A stretch of 64,000 nucleotides of DNA. Source: Microcaldota archaeon (GTDB lineage Archaea; Micrarchaeota; Micrarchaeia; Micrarchaeales; Micrarchaeaceae). The DNA lies in contig JAJYXL010000012.1 in the NCBI GenBank assembly GCA_021801785.1, forward strand, positions 47,205 through 111,204, written 5' to 3'. This document shows, piece after piece, positions 44,674-53,764 of this stretch. The translations under genes and the position numbers were made by a program. Below the pieces are notes generated by a model that was not told the origin of the DNA, ran no database searches, and saw only the letters and a program-made list of their open reading frames with translations. Each line of letters opens with the position of its first letter. Positions within the stretch are counted from its first letter, which is position 1.

Positions 44674-45759
44674 TCAGTACAGTCTGTATACCCTGCCTCT
44701 CCACCTAACGCTCCTCATCCTAGATCCATAAAGTATATTTGTAATGTATATGAAGTTTATCATAATATATATCGGTATAATCATTAGGGATCTCTCCTCC
44801 AGCTTCCTATAGCTCTTCAAGAGTCCGATGATAAACGGTATTAATAAGAATACGTAGAGGTAACTGACATATATTGAGAGTATGATACCGGAGAGAAGCA
44901 ATAGTATATTTGCAGAGTATATGACCAGTCCATAATACGCCAGTCGCCTGTTACCATATATCGAGAACGCCGTCTGTCTATTCGCCCATTCAATAAAAGT
45001 GCCGAAGCTCTCCGAGATATTGACTACGGCTATCCTCTTTTTAACATAGGCTATCATCCCGTTCTGAAGTCTACACTCCCTAGTTACCTCTATATCATCC
45101 GATACGGCAAATCTCATCCTCTCCAAAAATCTCTCTGTTATAAGCTCTCTTTTAAAAGCCATAGAACCGCCCCAAGCGAACCTTGTGTTTGGCGATTCCA
45201 TCATACCCTCCCCAACAAAATTCCATACACATTTTGTCATCGACCAGAAACCACCCAGCGGATTGAAATACGGATAGGTGGTAGAGACCAATGCCTTATT
45301 CGAATTAAGCGCGTATACAAGGCTCTCAAGCCAATCTGTGCTAAATGTCACATCTGAATCTGCAACAACATACACATCATACCCTCTAAATCTCCTGATC
45401 GCGCTTAACAGATTTTTTACCTTTCCGCTGCATTTAACCAGATCTTTATCTGCGATTATGTAATCGACACCGGCCTTAACTATGTGTTCTACCGCCTTAT
45501 CTTTATTGCTAGCAACTATAGCCACCAATTTATAATTATCATAGCTCTGTGTCTTAAGGGATAGGATATTGGCATCTAATGTGATGTCCAGTCCCTTACA
45601 TGGCAGCATAACTAACGTCTTAGGCCTAAATCTCTTTGGCTTACCATATATCTCGCCGCCTCTCTTCCTGTAAATATAAAGTCCAAAATCTAGGGATATA
45701 AGACCAAGCCAGATCAGGGATACAAATATTATGAAAATATACAACAAGAGCGATAGCAC
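44674..45759 (-). CDS. Membrane glycosyltransferase (GT21/ceramide glucosyltransferase-like)
   Basis: The 361-residue protein has an N-terminal helix, a GT-A domain with VMLPCKGLD, the DSD motif in VVADSDVTF, AVSDDIEV and the late (Q/R)xxRQ-like WANRQTAF, then three C-terminal helices. This order is typical of GT21 enzymes that glycosylate lipids. Here it could glycosylate archaeal membrane lipid or a dolichol carrier. GTG 45759 is the only suitable start. It follows the M1 aminopeptidase by 12 bases on the same strand. Confidence 0.85.
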   Translation of the reverse strand: MLSLLLYIFIIFVSLIWLGLISLDFGLYIYRKRGGEIYGKPKRFRPKTLVMLPCKGLDITLDANILSLKTQSYDNYKLVAIVASNKDKAVEHIVKAGVDYIIADKDLVKCSGKVKNLLSAIRRFRGYDVYVVADSDVTFSTDWLESLVYALNSNKALVSTTYPYFNPLGGFWSMTKCVWNFVGEGMMESPNTRFAWGGSMAFKRELITERFLERMRFAVSDDIEVTRECRLQNGMIAYVKKRIAVVNISESFGTFIEWANRQTAFSIYGNRRLAYYGLVIYSANILLLLSGIILSIYVSYLYVFLLIPFIIGLLKSYRKLEERSLMIIPIYIMINFIYITNILYGSRMRSVRWRGRVYRLY

Positions 45760-45771
45760 AATATCATCTTG

Positions 45772-48306
45772 TCACAATCCATTTATCTCGAAGAACCGTA
45801 TATTTCTATTTATAGACTCCAGTGTCTTATAGAAAACTTTCTGTATATCAGACCTCATATTCTCCCGCTTGCTGAAGAAATTATAGAAATCGTCTCTGTC
45901 TGACCTGTTAGATAGGGAGGACATGCTCTCAATAATATATGCAGCATACCTTGTACTAGGAGCACATTTATCAAGTATCTCCTTCCAGTGTGGCTTTATC
46001 CAATCCAGTATTATCTTCGGACCAATGGCAGAATCCGAACCGGCTATTACCGGTATCTGATACATATCCTGCAATTTTACATATTTCGATAACGATATAT
46101 CAAGCGCCTTTCTTATAAGTCGCTCGTCATTAAAGCGGGCTAGTGCACCTAACAATCCGTATTTTGTCTCGAGAGATATCTCATTTTTGTAGAGACCGAA
46201 TATCTCATTAAATACATCTTTATCGCCATTGGCAGCGATAATACTTAAGGATGGCAATAATAGATCGTGTTTGACATCCTTCCCGCCCTTATACTGACTA
46301 TACGCTCTCTCTGCTCTCGACAAGGCTCCTCCAACACCCAATTCCCCGAGGTGATTGAATGACCCTATCCTCATTATCCTGTTATCTGGACTCTCACCAT
46401 CTCTGATATCCCAACCCACCTGATCTATTATATTCGTATCGACTCTCTTAATGATCTCTATAACCCTGCTGTTGATCTTCCTCCCTTTCAACATATTATA
46501 GAGCATAAACATATGTCCTGAAAGCTCGGAATTTGCAGGGTAGGGCTGTGACTCCAGATACCTCTCAACAATTTCCAGATATCTATCCAAAGGGCAGAAT
46601 CCAGATACGGTTAGTGCGAATAGATCATTCTCTATACCCCACACATCAAGAGGATCGAATCTACCATCTTCGACATATTCCAAGAGTTTATACAGCATGC
46701 CGGTAGGATACCTCACCCTGTACATATAATTCTGATTATAGTTCAGCTTTATTGCGCTATCTCTATTCAGTCTCAAGAGAAGCTCCTTCGATCGCATCTC
46801 TACCTCTGTAGGTCTCCCTTTACCATCAACAATATAATCTAACGGGAGCCTCCATATCTGCTTATCCCTCTTTATTCCGCTTATCGTATACCTATCCTGC
46901 TTGAGGAGGATACCGTCTTTGGCCTCTCTGATAGTTACTATTGGATAGCCCTTCTGCTTTATCCAGGATTTGGCAAATTCTATCACATCTATATGCAATC
47001 CGGCCCTCTTGGCTTCTGTGTTTATGGAACCCCAGAGTTTCATACCTGTGGCATTACCGTACTTATTCTCTGATAGATATCTGTGTAACCCTGCTCTAAA
47101 CACACCCTTCCCAACATGGCTCTCAATCATATGGAGTACGGTTGCACCCTTCTCATAACTTATACTATCAAAGATGCTGGATATCTCATAAGGTGTGTTC
47201 ACCTTTACCTCTATCGGATGAGTTAGCGTCCTAGAGTCATTAACCAGCGCAATATCTCCGACATATGTGAGGAATCTTGTCATTATATTCCATTTTGGGA
47301 AGACGTGATCCATCGCCTTATAACTCATAAATGTTGCAAAGCTCTCGTTAAGCCATAGGTCGTTCCACCATTCCATAGTTACAAGATCACCAAACCACTG
47401 GTGCGCAAGCTCGTGGGATATAACCTCTGCTATACGCTGCTTTACCGGTTGCGAGCTACCTTTATCGGTTCCTAGCATCTCCGTCTCTCTAAATGTTACC
47501 GCACCCCAGTTCTCCATAGCCCCAGAGCTAAAATCAGGTATTCCGATCACGTCCAGTTTCGGTAGTGGGAATTTTATTCCAAAATAGTCCTGATAAAACT
47601 TCAAAAACCTCTTTGTAAAGTCTAGAGCCATTCTCGAAAGCTCTACCTTACCGCCTACAGTAACTGCCCCTATCTCAACTCCGTCTAATTTTGTGCTTAT
47701 TCTTTCGAATTCGCCAACACCTATGTATAATAGATATGTTGACATTCTGGGAGTTTTGACAAATCTGACAATTTTCTTATTGTGCTCTAATCTCTCAACT
47801 GTACTTATGGGGGTGTTAGATATTACAGCCAGATCGTTATCTACTACGACACTCAACTCGAATACTGCTTTAAAGAGAGGCTCGTCAAAGCAGACAAAGG
47901 CGCTCCTAGCATCCGCAGGTTCAAACTGTGTGGTAAGGAGGTGCTTTTTCTTTCCGTCTTTCTCGTAGACACTCTTGTAAAACCCATATAATTTATCGCT
48001 GTGTATACCGCTAAAATCTATATGCAGATCCGCATCCCCATACACTTTTTTATCGAAAACGAATGATACCAATTCGTATCTCTTATCTACCTTTACACGC
48101 GCTCTATATTTTTTACCTTTCGATATAACATATGCACTCTTTATCTTAATATCCCTGCTATTCGCATTTATAACCCTAGATCCTCTATTAACTTTAATAG
48201 ATATTATCTCTTCACAATCGAATACATCCCTATTCAGATCCGTAAAGAATTTCAATGAATACTTGTATGGTAAAATATACTTATCCAACCTTTTCCCAAC
48301 AGCCAT
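45772..48306 (-). CDS. M1-family aminopeptidase (tricorn-factor F2/F3-like)
   Basis: The 844-residue zinc aminopeptidase has the exopeptidase motif GAMENWG, zinc site HELAHQWFGD with NESFATF 18 residues on, and the long C-terminal helical ERAP-like domain. No signal peptide is present, so it should process peptides in the cytoplasm, downstream of the proteasome. ATG 48306 is preferred; GTG 48324 is possible. A TATA box TTATATATAA lies at about 48350-48359. Confidence 0.94.
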   Translation of the reverse strand: MAVGKRLDKYILPYKYSLKFFTDLNRDVFDCEEIISIKVNRGSRVINANSRDIKIKSAYVISKGKKYRARVKVDKRYELVSFVFDKKVYGDADLHIDFSGIHSDKLYGFYKSVYEKDGKKKHLLTTQFEPADARSAFVCFDEPLFKAVFELSVVVDNDLAVISNTPISTVERLEHNKKIVRFVKTPRMSTYLLYIGVGEFERISTKLDGVEIGAVTVGGKVELSRMALDFTKRFLKFYQDYFGIKFPLPKLDVIGIPDFSSGAMENWGAVTFRETEMLGTDKGSSQPVKQRIAEVISHELAHQWFGDLVTMEWWNDLWLNESFATFMSYKAMDHVFPKWNIMTRFLTYVGDIALVNDSRTLTHPIEVKVNTPYEISSIFDSISYEKGATVLHMIESHVGKGVFRAGLHRYLSENKYGNATGMKLWGSINTEAKRAGLHIDVIEFAKSWIKQKGYPIVTIREAKDGILLKQDRYTISGIKRDKQIWRLPLDYIVDGKGRPTEVEMRSKELLLRLNRDSAIKLNYNQNYMYRVRYPTGMLYKLLEYVEDGRFDPLDVWGIENDLFALTVSGFCPLDRYLEIVERYLESQPYPANSELSGHMFMLYNMLKGRKINSRVIEIIKRVDTNIIDQVGWDIRDGESPDNRIMRIGSFNHLGELGVGGALSRAERAYSQYKGGKDVKHDLLLPSLSIIAANGDKDVFNEIFGLYKNEISLETKYGLLGALARFNDERLIRKALDISLSKYVKLQDMYQIPVIAGSDSAIGPKIILDWIKPHWKEILDKCAPSTRYAAYIIESMSSLSNRSDRDDFYNFFSKRENMRSDIQKVFYKTLESINRNIRFFEINGL

Positions 48307-48459
48307 CAAATCAACTATGTTCACTCCAATTAAACAGAATTTAACAATTCCTTATATATAACTATCGTAGTTTTATAGGAAATAAATACGTACATCAGCT
48401 CAAACTAATTTAATTCATATATACGGCATTGCTTTATGCTCTTCTTGCGATGCAATATA

Positions 48460-48469
48460 ATTATATACC
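48460..48469 (+). promoter_or_regulatory. TATA box of the second surface protein gene
   Basis: ATTATATACC about 60 bases before ATG 48524, with GGTTGAGTGG just ahead of the start, suggests a leadered transcript, unlike its leaderless paralogue at 8736. Confidence 0.4.
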
Positions 48470-48523
48470 TATCCACATCAAATATAGATATAACCGTCTT
48501 ACGTTGGGTTGAGTGGAAGTAAT

Positions 48524-50359
48524 ATGAGATTAAAGATAAGCAGACAACAGGCTGCATTGGAATACATATCTACATATTCATGGGCCTTTCTAATAATATT
48601 GGCAATATTATCATTCGCTGTAATCTACCTAAATCTCCCCACGTCTCTTGCACAATCAAGGTGCTCATTTGCGATAGGTTTCGACTGCAATGCATTCGTT
48701 CTAGGAACCAATACAATAACACATAATATAACCGTTGCGATGGCGATAAGTAACAGACTTCCAGAGCCGATTGAGAATCCATCCCTGGTAATCAACCTCG
48801 CAGGCAGTAACTATACAGGGACGTGCACTCCCTCTTATCTTCCTCCTGGCGGTTCTGGAACATGCATATTTAACACGACTGCCAAGGCGAATCTCGGCCA
48901 GTACTTCTCATCTTCCATATACATAAAGGCAGATTACTGCGGAGTGAGTCCGACTGGATGCTCCAGTCCTGCTCCTGAGGTATACATCGGTTCCGAACAG
49001 TCTCATGCGTCAATATTCGTGTCTCCTAATGTCACTATAAATCTGATTGTAAAGAACAATCCGGCGCCAACCAACGCATTGGATCCGATATATGCGCAGG
49101 TCTACATGCTCGGATATCCAATAAGAGGCGCACTGGTGAATTTCACGACAAACAACACCAATTATACAACAGCTCCGAGTTCCGAACTCACATCCTCTTC
49201 AGGATTCGTCAACTCGACGCTAACAGGCAGGAATCCTGGAGAGGTGCTCCTAACAGCGTCATATGGGAGTTATAAGACCAGCAAGACCGTTACATTCGTA
49301 TACGTCCCGACAACTACAACCTCAACCACATCCACAACTGTAACAGTACCGTGCGGATGTACTACAATAACATCTACAGTTACAGTACCTACTGTAATAA
49401 CAGTAATACCAACTACAACAGGTACTACGATAAACTACGCGTATGTTGTTGTGAGTGGTCCTACTGTAGACATAGTACAGAACAACGTGGTGATCAACAC
49501 AGTATCCGGTACTCTATACAATCCAAAGGGTATCGCCTTCGATCCTAATGGTAAGTATGCATGGGTGGCTGATGATGGAAACAACGGGCCGATAGCCGTA
49601 ATCAATACCACCACCGCATCAGTCGTAAACCAGATACAAAGTAATTGCTACACCACAGGCATTGCTTTTGCACCTAACGGTACTCGCGCATATGCATCTT
49701 GTGCGCAGATAGATGGGAGTTCAGTCAATTGGATAGAGGTGTATAATGTAACGGAGAATGGTAAGTCTGGGAGTATTCTTACTACATATGAGCAAGGAAC
49801 ATCATACAATATGTCTGGAATAGCAATCGCACCTAACGGAACAATAGTATATACAACAGGTAACACAACTGGGGGCAACCAGAACGTATCTATAGTAAAG
49901 GTAACCCCTCCGTTACAGAGTCTCGGGTATATAACCCCAACATCCGGAGATCCATTCCCAAATCCATCTGGTGTGGCATTCAATCCAAATGGTAAATATG
50001 CATATGTAGTTAATAATGGTAATGACGGTCCAATAGGTATAATATCTACAGCATCCCGCTCCAAGATAGGAGATATATCATCGAATTATTACACATGCGG
50101 CATTGCTGTGCAAAACAGCGGTGCTTATGCTTATGCTGCAGCATGTGCGACACCGTCTGGAGCGAACTCTCAGCTTGAGACAATCAGTCTAACGGACGGT
50201 GGATCTTCTGGGAACGTTATAGGGTACATAACTCTCACAGCAGCCCCTGCAGGCATAGCAGTCGCCCCGCAGAACTTCAAGAGTACGTCTACTACAACAA
50301 CAAGTACTACAAGGAGTACAACAGCATGTCCAGTTGCACATACCTGTCAACCACAGTGA
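48524..50359 (+). CDS. Surface protein: paralogue of the gene at 6742-8736
   Basis: The 611-residue protein has a class III-like signal (QQAALEYISTYSW), the same ectodomain from LPTSLAQSRCSF on with only a few changes, a shorter Thr linker with a CGC insertion, propeller-like repeats (GIAFDPNGKYAWVAD), and a tail ending CPVAHTCQPQ. DNA identity with the paralogue is very high between about 48640 and 49310 and drops in the propeller part. ATG 48524 is chosen; a TTG at 48509 is in frame. It probably forms an alternative surface appendage or adhesin. Confidence 0.82.
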   Translation: MRLKISRQQAALEYISTYSWAFLIILAILSFAVIYLNLPTSLAQSRCSFAIGFDCNAFVLGTNTITHNITVAMAISNRLPEPIENPSLVINLAGSNYTGTCTPSYLPPGGSGTCIFNTTAKANLGQYFSSSIYIKADYCGVSPTGCSSPAPEVYIGSEQSHASIFVSPNVTINLIVKNNPAPTNALDPIYAQVYMLGYPIRGALVNFTTNNTNYTTAPSSELTSSSGFVNSTLTGRNPGEVLLTASYGSYKTSKTVTFVYVPTTTTSTTSTTVTVPCGCTTITSTVTVPTVITVIPTTTGTTINYAYVVVSGPTVDIVQNNVVINTVSGTLYNPKGIAFDPNGKYAWVADDGNNGPIAVINTTTASVVNQIQSNCYTTGIAFAPNGTRAYASCAQIDGSSVNWIEVYNVTENGKSGSILTTYEQGTSYNMSGIAIAPNGTIVYTTGNTTGGNQNVSIVKVTPPLQSLGYITPTSGDPFPNPSGVAFNPNGKYAYVVNNGNDGPIGIISTASRSKIGDISSNYYTCGIAVQNSGAYAYAAACATPSGANSQLETISLTDGGSSGNVIGYITLTAAPAGIAVAPQNFKSTSTTTTSTTRSTTACPVAHTCQPQ

Positions 50360-50449
50360 TTCCGGTTGATGTGTTGCGGTTGAGAAACAGATTCATTTCT
50401 GAATAAGCAATAGATAAAGCTGGGATTGGTTGGACTACTGTAGCTACGT

Positions 50450-51448
50450 TTAGCTCAGGTTAACCTGCTTCCCATATTCAATCTCTCTTGTAATCCGAGT
50501 GGTATTCAGATAACTATCGATTGCTCTGTCTATGGCCTCTCTAGATGTATATCTGAACTTAAATCCAAGACTCTTAATCTTCTCGTTGAATATATGTGTA
50601 TCGGCTATATCCCCCTTGAGCTCTTCGTGGCTTCCAGAATACCTTATCTTGCATCCCTTAGCTGCCTTATCCACAATCCTTCTCACTATATAATCTACAG
50701 TAACCCTATCATCTGTGGATATGTTAAAGGTATCATTATGTCTACCTTTATCATAAACGAATAGCATCGAATCAACGATATCATCAACATCAACATACGA
50801 TTTATTCTGAATTCCAGTGCCTAAAACGTATAGTTCATCTCGATTATCCCTTAGCTTATCTATCATGAGCTTGACTATTCCATGGGTAGGATTTCTCCCC
50901 ACTACATTGGCAAATCTGAATATGTAATGATTCATATCGAATAGGTAAGAGAACGAGGTTATCAAGCCCTCAGAAGCAAGCTTGCTTGCTCCATACATTG
51001 ATATAGGCTTTAGATTACCGTATGTCTCTGGCGTCGGTTTAACATCAGCTAATCCATATACCGCACTAGATGAGGTAAATAATATATCATTAACATCACA
51101 GATTCTCATAGCTTCGAGTAGGTTGTGTGTTGCAATAGTGCCCTGTTCTAAATCAACTCTGGTATTGCTCCTTCCCAAGTTTACTTCCGGGTTTGCAGCC
51201 ATGTGGAAGACCGTATCTACCTCCTCCGACTTTAGAGCCCCTTTTAGTGTTTCTATATCTAGCAGATCTCCCCTAACAAATTTGAAATTAGGATTCGTAT
51301 CATGTTTTGCTATGAGATCATACCTTCCTCCGCTTAGGTTATCATAAACAATAACCTTATTGCCACTATCCAGTAGCTTGTCAACAGCATTGCTACCTAT
51401 AAATCCTGCACCACCGGTTATGAGTACACTCTTATTAGACAAGGGCAT
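50450..51448 (-). CDS. NAD-dependent sugar-nucleotide epimerase/dehydratase
   Basis: The 332-residue extended SDR protein has the Rossmann motif ITGGAGFIGSNAV, the catalytic Ser/Tyr/Lys as FTSSSAVYG and YGASK, and RFANVVGR. It resembles UDP-glucose 4-epimerase (GalE)-type enzymes and would supply sugars for glycosylating the many surface proteins here. ATG 51448 is chosen because the Rossmann strand follows at once; the longer upstream frame is not supported. Confidence 0.9.
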   Translation of the reverse strand: MPLSNKSVLITGGAGFIGSNAVDKLLDSGNKVIVYDNLSGGRYDLIAKHDTNPNFKFVRGDLLDIETLKGALKSEEVDTVFHMAANPEVNLGRSNTRVDLEQGTIATHNLLEAMRICDVNDILFTSSSAVYGLADVKPTPETYGNLKPISMYGASKLASEGLITSFSYLFDMNHYIFRFANVVGRNPTHGIVKLMIDKLRDNRDELYVLGTGIQNKSYVDVDDIVDSMLFVYDKGRHNDTFNISTDDRVTVDYIVRRIVDKAAKGCKIRYSGSHEELKGDIADTHIFNEKIKSLGFKFRYTSREAIDRAIDSYLNTTRITREIEYGKQVNLS

Positions 51449-51665
51449 AAAACCCACATAACAATTATAGATTAACCTATGCTTATAAAAATATATCGAA
51501 TTCATGCAGGTTACCGTAAGTATATAGCTACATTTACATATCGAGCCTGTTTATTCACATTGCATAGATAGGATCAGATATACTAACCTAATTCTTTGAC
51601 ATACTGAATGCCAACAGATATAACTATAAATATCTTAATCTATACTTACTGTTTGTGGTGATTCG

Positions 51666-52454
51666 GTGTGCAGGATGGTAGCTCTAAGGACAAGAGATCC
51701 AGCTCATCTGGATAGTATGTTTGAGGCTCTAAAGGCCACTGCGAGGCACGATAAGATATATGCAGGCGTAAATGAAGATGTTCCTGTCCATAAGGATGGT
51801 CATAGTATTATCTTATGGCAGAGGGGGATGGAGAGGCCTATTATCTATAAAGACAGGGCACCTATCTGGGAGACAGAATTCAAAATGCCGAGCATGAGAT
51901 CAGATAGTGAGATATATGCGATAATGCATGTAAGACAGGATTGGTTTAATGCACTCTTGAAATCAATTCAGCTCCCAATACACATTATAACCCCAAAGCT
52001 GTATATTATAAAGGAAGATACAGACAGCAGTCAGAACGGTTATGGTGCAGGAGGGCCCCATAATTACGGGATATCTACGAATTACGTAAGCGATCCTGAT
52101 GTATTATCCAAATCTTTTAGAATTTTATTATCGAAGGTAGACAAATACGCCGTAACTAACGGCTCGTTGTTTACCGGGCCAAAAGGCGCACCAAAATTAG
52201 ATTTTGGGTATAACTGCATGGTTCTCGAAGTAAGTAACGATAAGGAGAAGGCAGATATCCATTACCTCAATACGTTCTTAATATTCAAAAACGGCAAGAG
52301 CGAGAAAGAGTATAGAAGTAAGATATTATACTATCAGTTATACCGCGCAGATCTTTCAGACGGTACTAAGATAGTTGCATCATCTTCGGTAATGGATAAT
52401 GCCTCTATAAAAGGCAGAAAGAGAGTTCCTTTTGGGAGAAGGCTTAGACTGTAA
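51666..52454 (+). CDS. Class II glutamine amidotransferase-like protein
   Basis: With GTG as start the protein begins Met-Cys-Arg-Met, which places a Cys at position 2 as the N-terminal nucleophile of Ntn hydrolases such as YafJ-like amidotransferases. GGTGAT precedes the GTG. HVRQD-, GHSIILW- and NYG-type segments fit the fold loosely, and no synthetase domain is attached. The 262 residues end in a basic tail (KGRKRVPFGRRLRL). The acceptor substrate is unknown. An alternative is a diverged hydrolase of the same fold. Confidence 0.6.
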   Translation: MCRMVALRTRDPAHLDSMFEALKATARHDKIYAGVNEDVPVHKDGHSIILWQRGMERPIIYKDRAPIWETEFKMPSMRSDSEIYAIMHVRQDWFNALLKSIQLPIHIITPKLYIIKEDTDSSQNGYGAGGPHNYGISTNYVSDPDVLSKSFRILLSKVDKYAVTNGSLFTGPKGAPKLDFGYNCMVLEVSNDKEKADIHYLNTFLIFKNGKSEKEYRSKILYYQLYRADLSDGTKIVASSSVMDNASIKGRKRVPFGRRLRL

Positions 52455-52505
52455 CAAGCAAATTTAGATGTTACAGAGGTACATTTGTGCAAACCTTAGT
52501 AAAAA

Positions 52506-52514
52506 CTTAAATAT
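52506..52514 (+). promoter_or_regulatory. TATA box of the beta-barrel gene
   Basis: CTTAAATAT lies about 31 bases before ATG 52542, so the transcript has a leader of a few bases at most. Confidence 0.45.
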
Positions 52515-52541
52515 GAGAAAAACAAATATTACAACGATGGG

Positions 52542-53675
52542 ATGGTGTCTAAAAGAGTTATATCTCCGGCAGACAATAGGGATCTGCTTAGGGGAGATTG
52601 TGGGAGGGAATACGATCAGTCAGAATCAACGCAAAAACGCAGGAGTAATTCAAAGAGGCTGGCATTAGGTCTATTTATAGGTGCTGCACTATCCATTATG
52701 ACAATACCTAACTCTTCTGCATTTACCTTAAACGGGGGCAGTAAGAATCTTTATGAGCTTGCAGGAGAGTCTATACAGAACAGTATTGATGATACTGGGT
52801 CTCTAGCGACGGGTGTGGAGGAATTCAGGATGATTAAAAGGAATATCGGCTTGGCATTCGGTTACGTCGACGAAGGAACAAAATATGATCATAATAGATC
52901 TGGAATCTTTGCAGACCTGATATTTGTCAATTACGATTCATCCAGTGTCAGGAGCTTCATTGGCGTAGGGCCGTACCTAACAAACACAATATACATTCCC
53001 CCTTCAGAAAAAGGGGGTTATTCCCATTTAGATCTTAATATTCTATATGGGATAGATGTAAAGATAAATGATAATCTATCAATAATGGCTGAATGGATGC
53101 AGTCTAAGACATTTGATAACAGAGATACCGATATAATAATGGGTGGAATAGGTATTAAATTCCCGGATAGCGGTAATTTCGATTTAGCACATTATTACCA
53201 AGACAGGTCTGCTACATATATATTAAGAGGAAAATCCTCATATACATATGCTTCAGCTCCGTCTTGGGAGCTACTCCAGACAGTAACCCCGCGTGGGAGC
53301 AATAATGGCATAGAGCTTGGGTACATTAATGAGGGGCACAAGTACGCTAATTATGATGATGTAAATAAGAGGGACGGGATATTTGTAGGATGGTGGCACA
53401 GCTTTCGTATCGGTAAATATCTGACCGTCTTTAACTCTATAGGTCCATATTTCTCATCTACAACATATGTTACTGGAGTTATGTACGAACCGACAGAGAT
53501 CAGTTATGTTGACAAATATAATATCAACCTGATTGCAGGGGCAGGTCTTATTGTTAAATTACCTTACAAATTTAATCTTATAACCTCTCTACAATATGTA
53601 TACAGTGGTAGATATTTCGAAGGAGATAGTACAAATAGTAAGATATTCTCTGTAGGGATAGGTTACAGATATTAA
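52542..53675 (+). CDS. Predicted outer-membrane-type beta-barrel protein with internal duplication
   Basis: The 377-residue protein has a basic N-terminus (1-38), a signal peptide (LALGLFIGAALSIM, cleavage after SSA near 60), then two homologous halves. Half 1 (about 101-207) and half 2 (about 256-377) both read GY-V/I-D/N-EG-x-KY, later GPY with alternating hydrophobic strands, and end in GIGIKF or SVGIGYRY. Alternating residues and the terminal aromatic are hallmarks of bacterial outer-membrane barrels; the GYxNEG...RDG pattern recalls a bacterial family of lipid A deacylase-like barrels. No helical membrane segment follows the signal. Transfer from bacteria is likely. Function is unknown. 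Confidence 0.68.
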   Translation: MVSKRVISPADNRDLLRGDCGREYDQSESTQKRRSNSKRLALGLFIGAALSIMTIPNSSAFTLNGGSKNLYELAGESIQNSIDDTGSLATGVEEFRMIKRNIGLAFGYVDEGTKYDHNRSGIFADLIFVNYDSSSVRSFIGVGPYLTNTIYIPPSEKGGYSHLDLNILYGIDVKINDNLSIMAEWMQSKTFDNRDTDIIMGGIGIKFPDSGNFDLAHYYQDRSATYILRGKSSYTYASAPSWELLQTVTPRGSNNGIELGYINEGHKYANYDDVNKRDGIFVGWWHSFRIGKYLTVFNSIGPYFSSTTYVTGVMYEPTEISYVDKYNINLIAGAGLIVKLPYKFNLITSLQYVYSGRYFEGDSTNSKIFSVGIGYRY

Positions 53676-53734
53676 ATATTCTTAGGTCGAATCCGCTCTA
53701 AATCTATCAACCCCGAGTTTGGATATAAGAGAAA

Positions 53735-53744
53735 GTATAAATAC
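53735..53744 (+). promoter_or_regulatory. TATA box of the LamG pilin gene
   Basis: GTATAAATAC is centred 26 bases before ATG 53765, which predicts a leaderless mRNA. Confidence 0.55.
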
Positions 53745-53764
53745 ACGTTGTAAATAATAGACAT

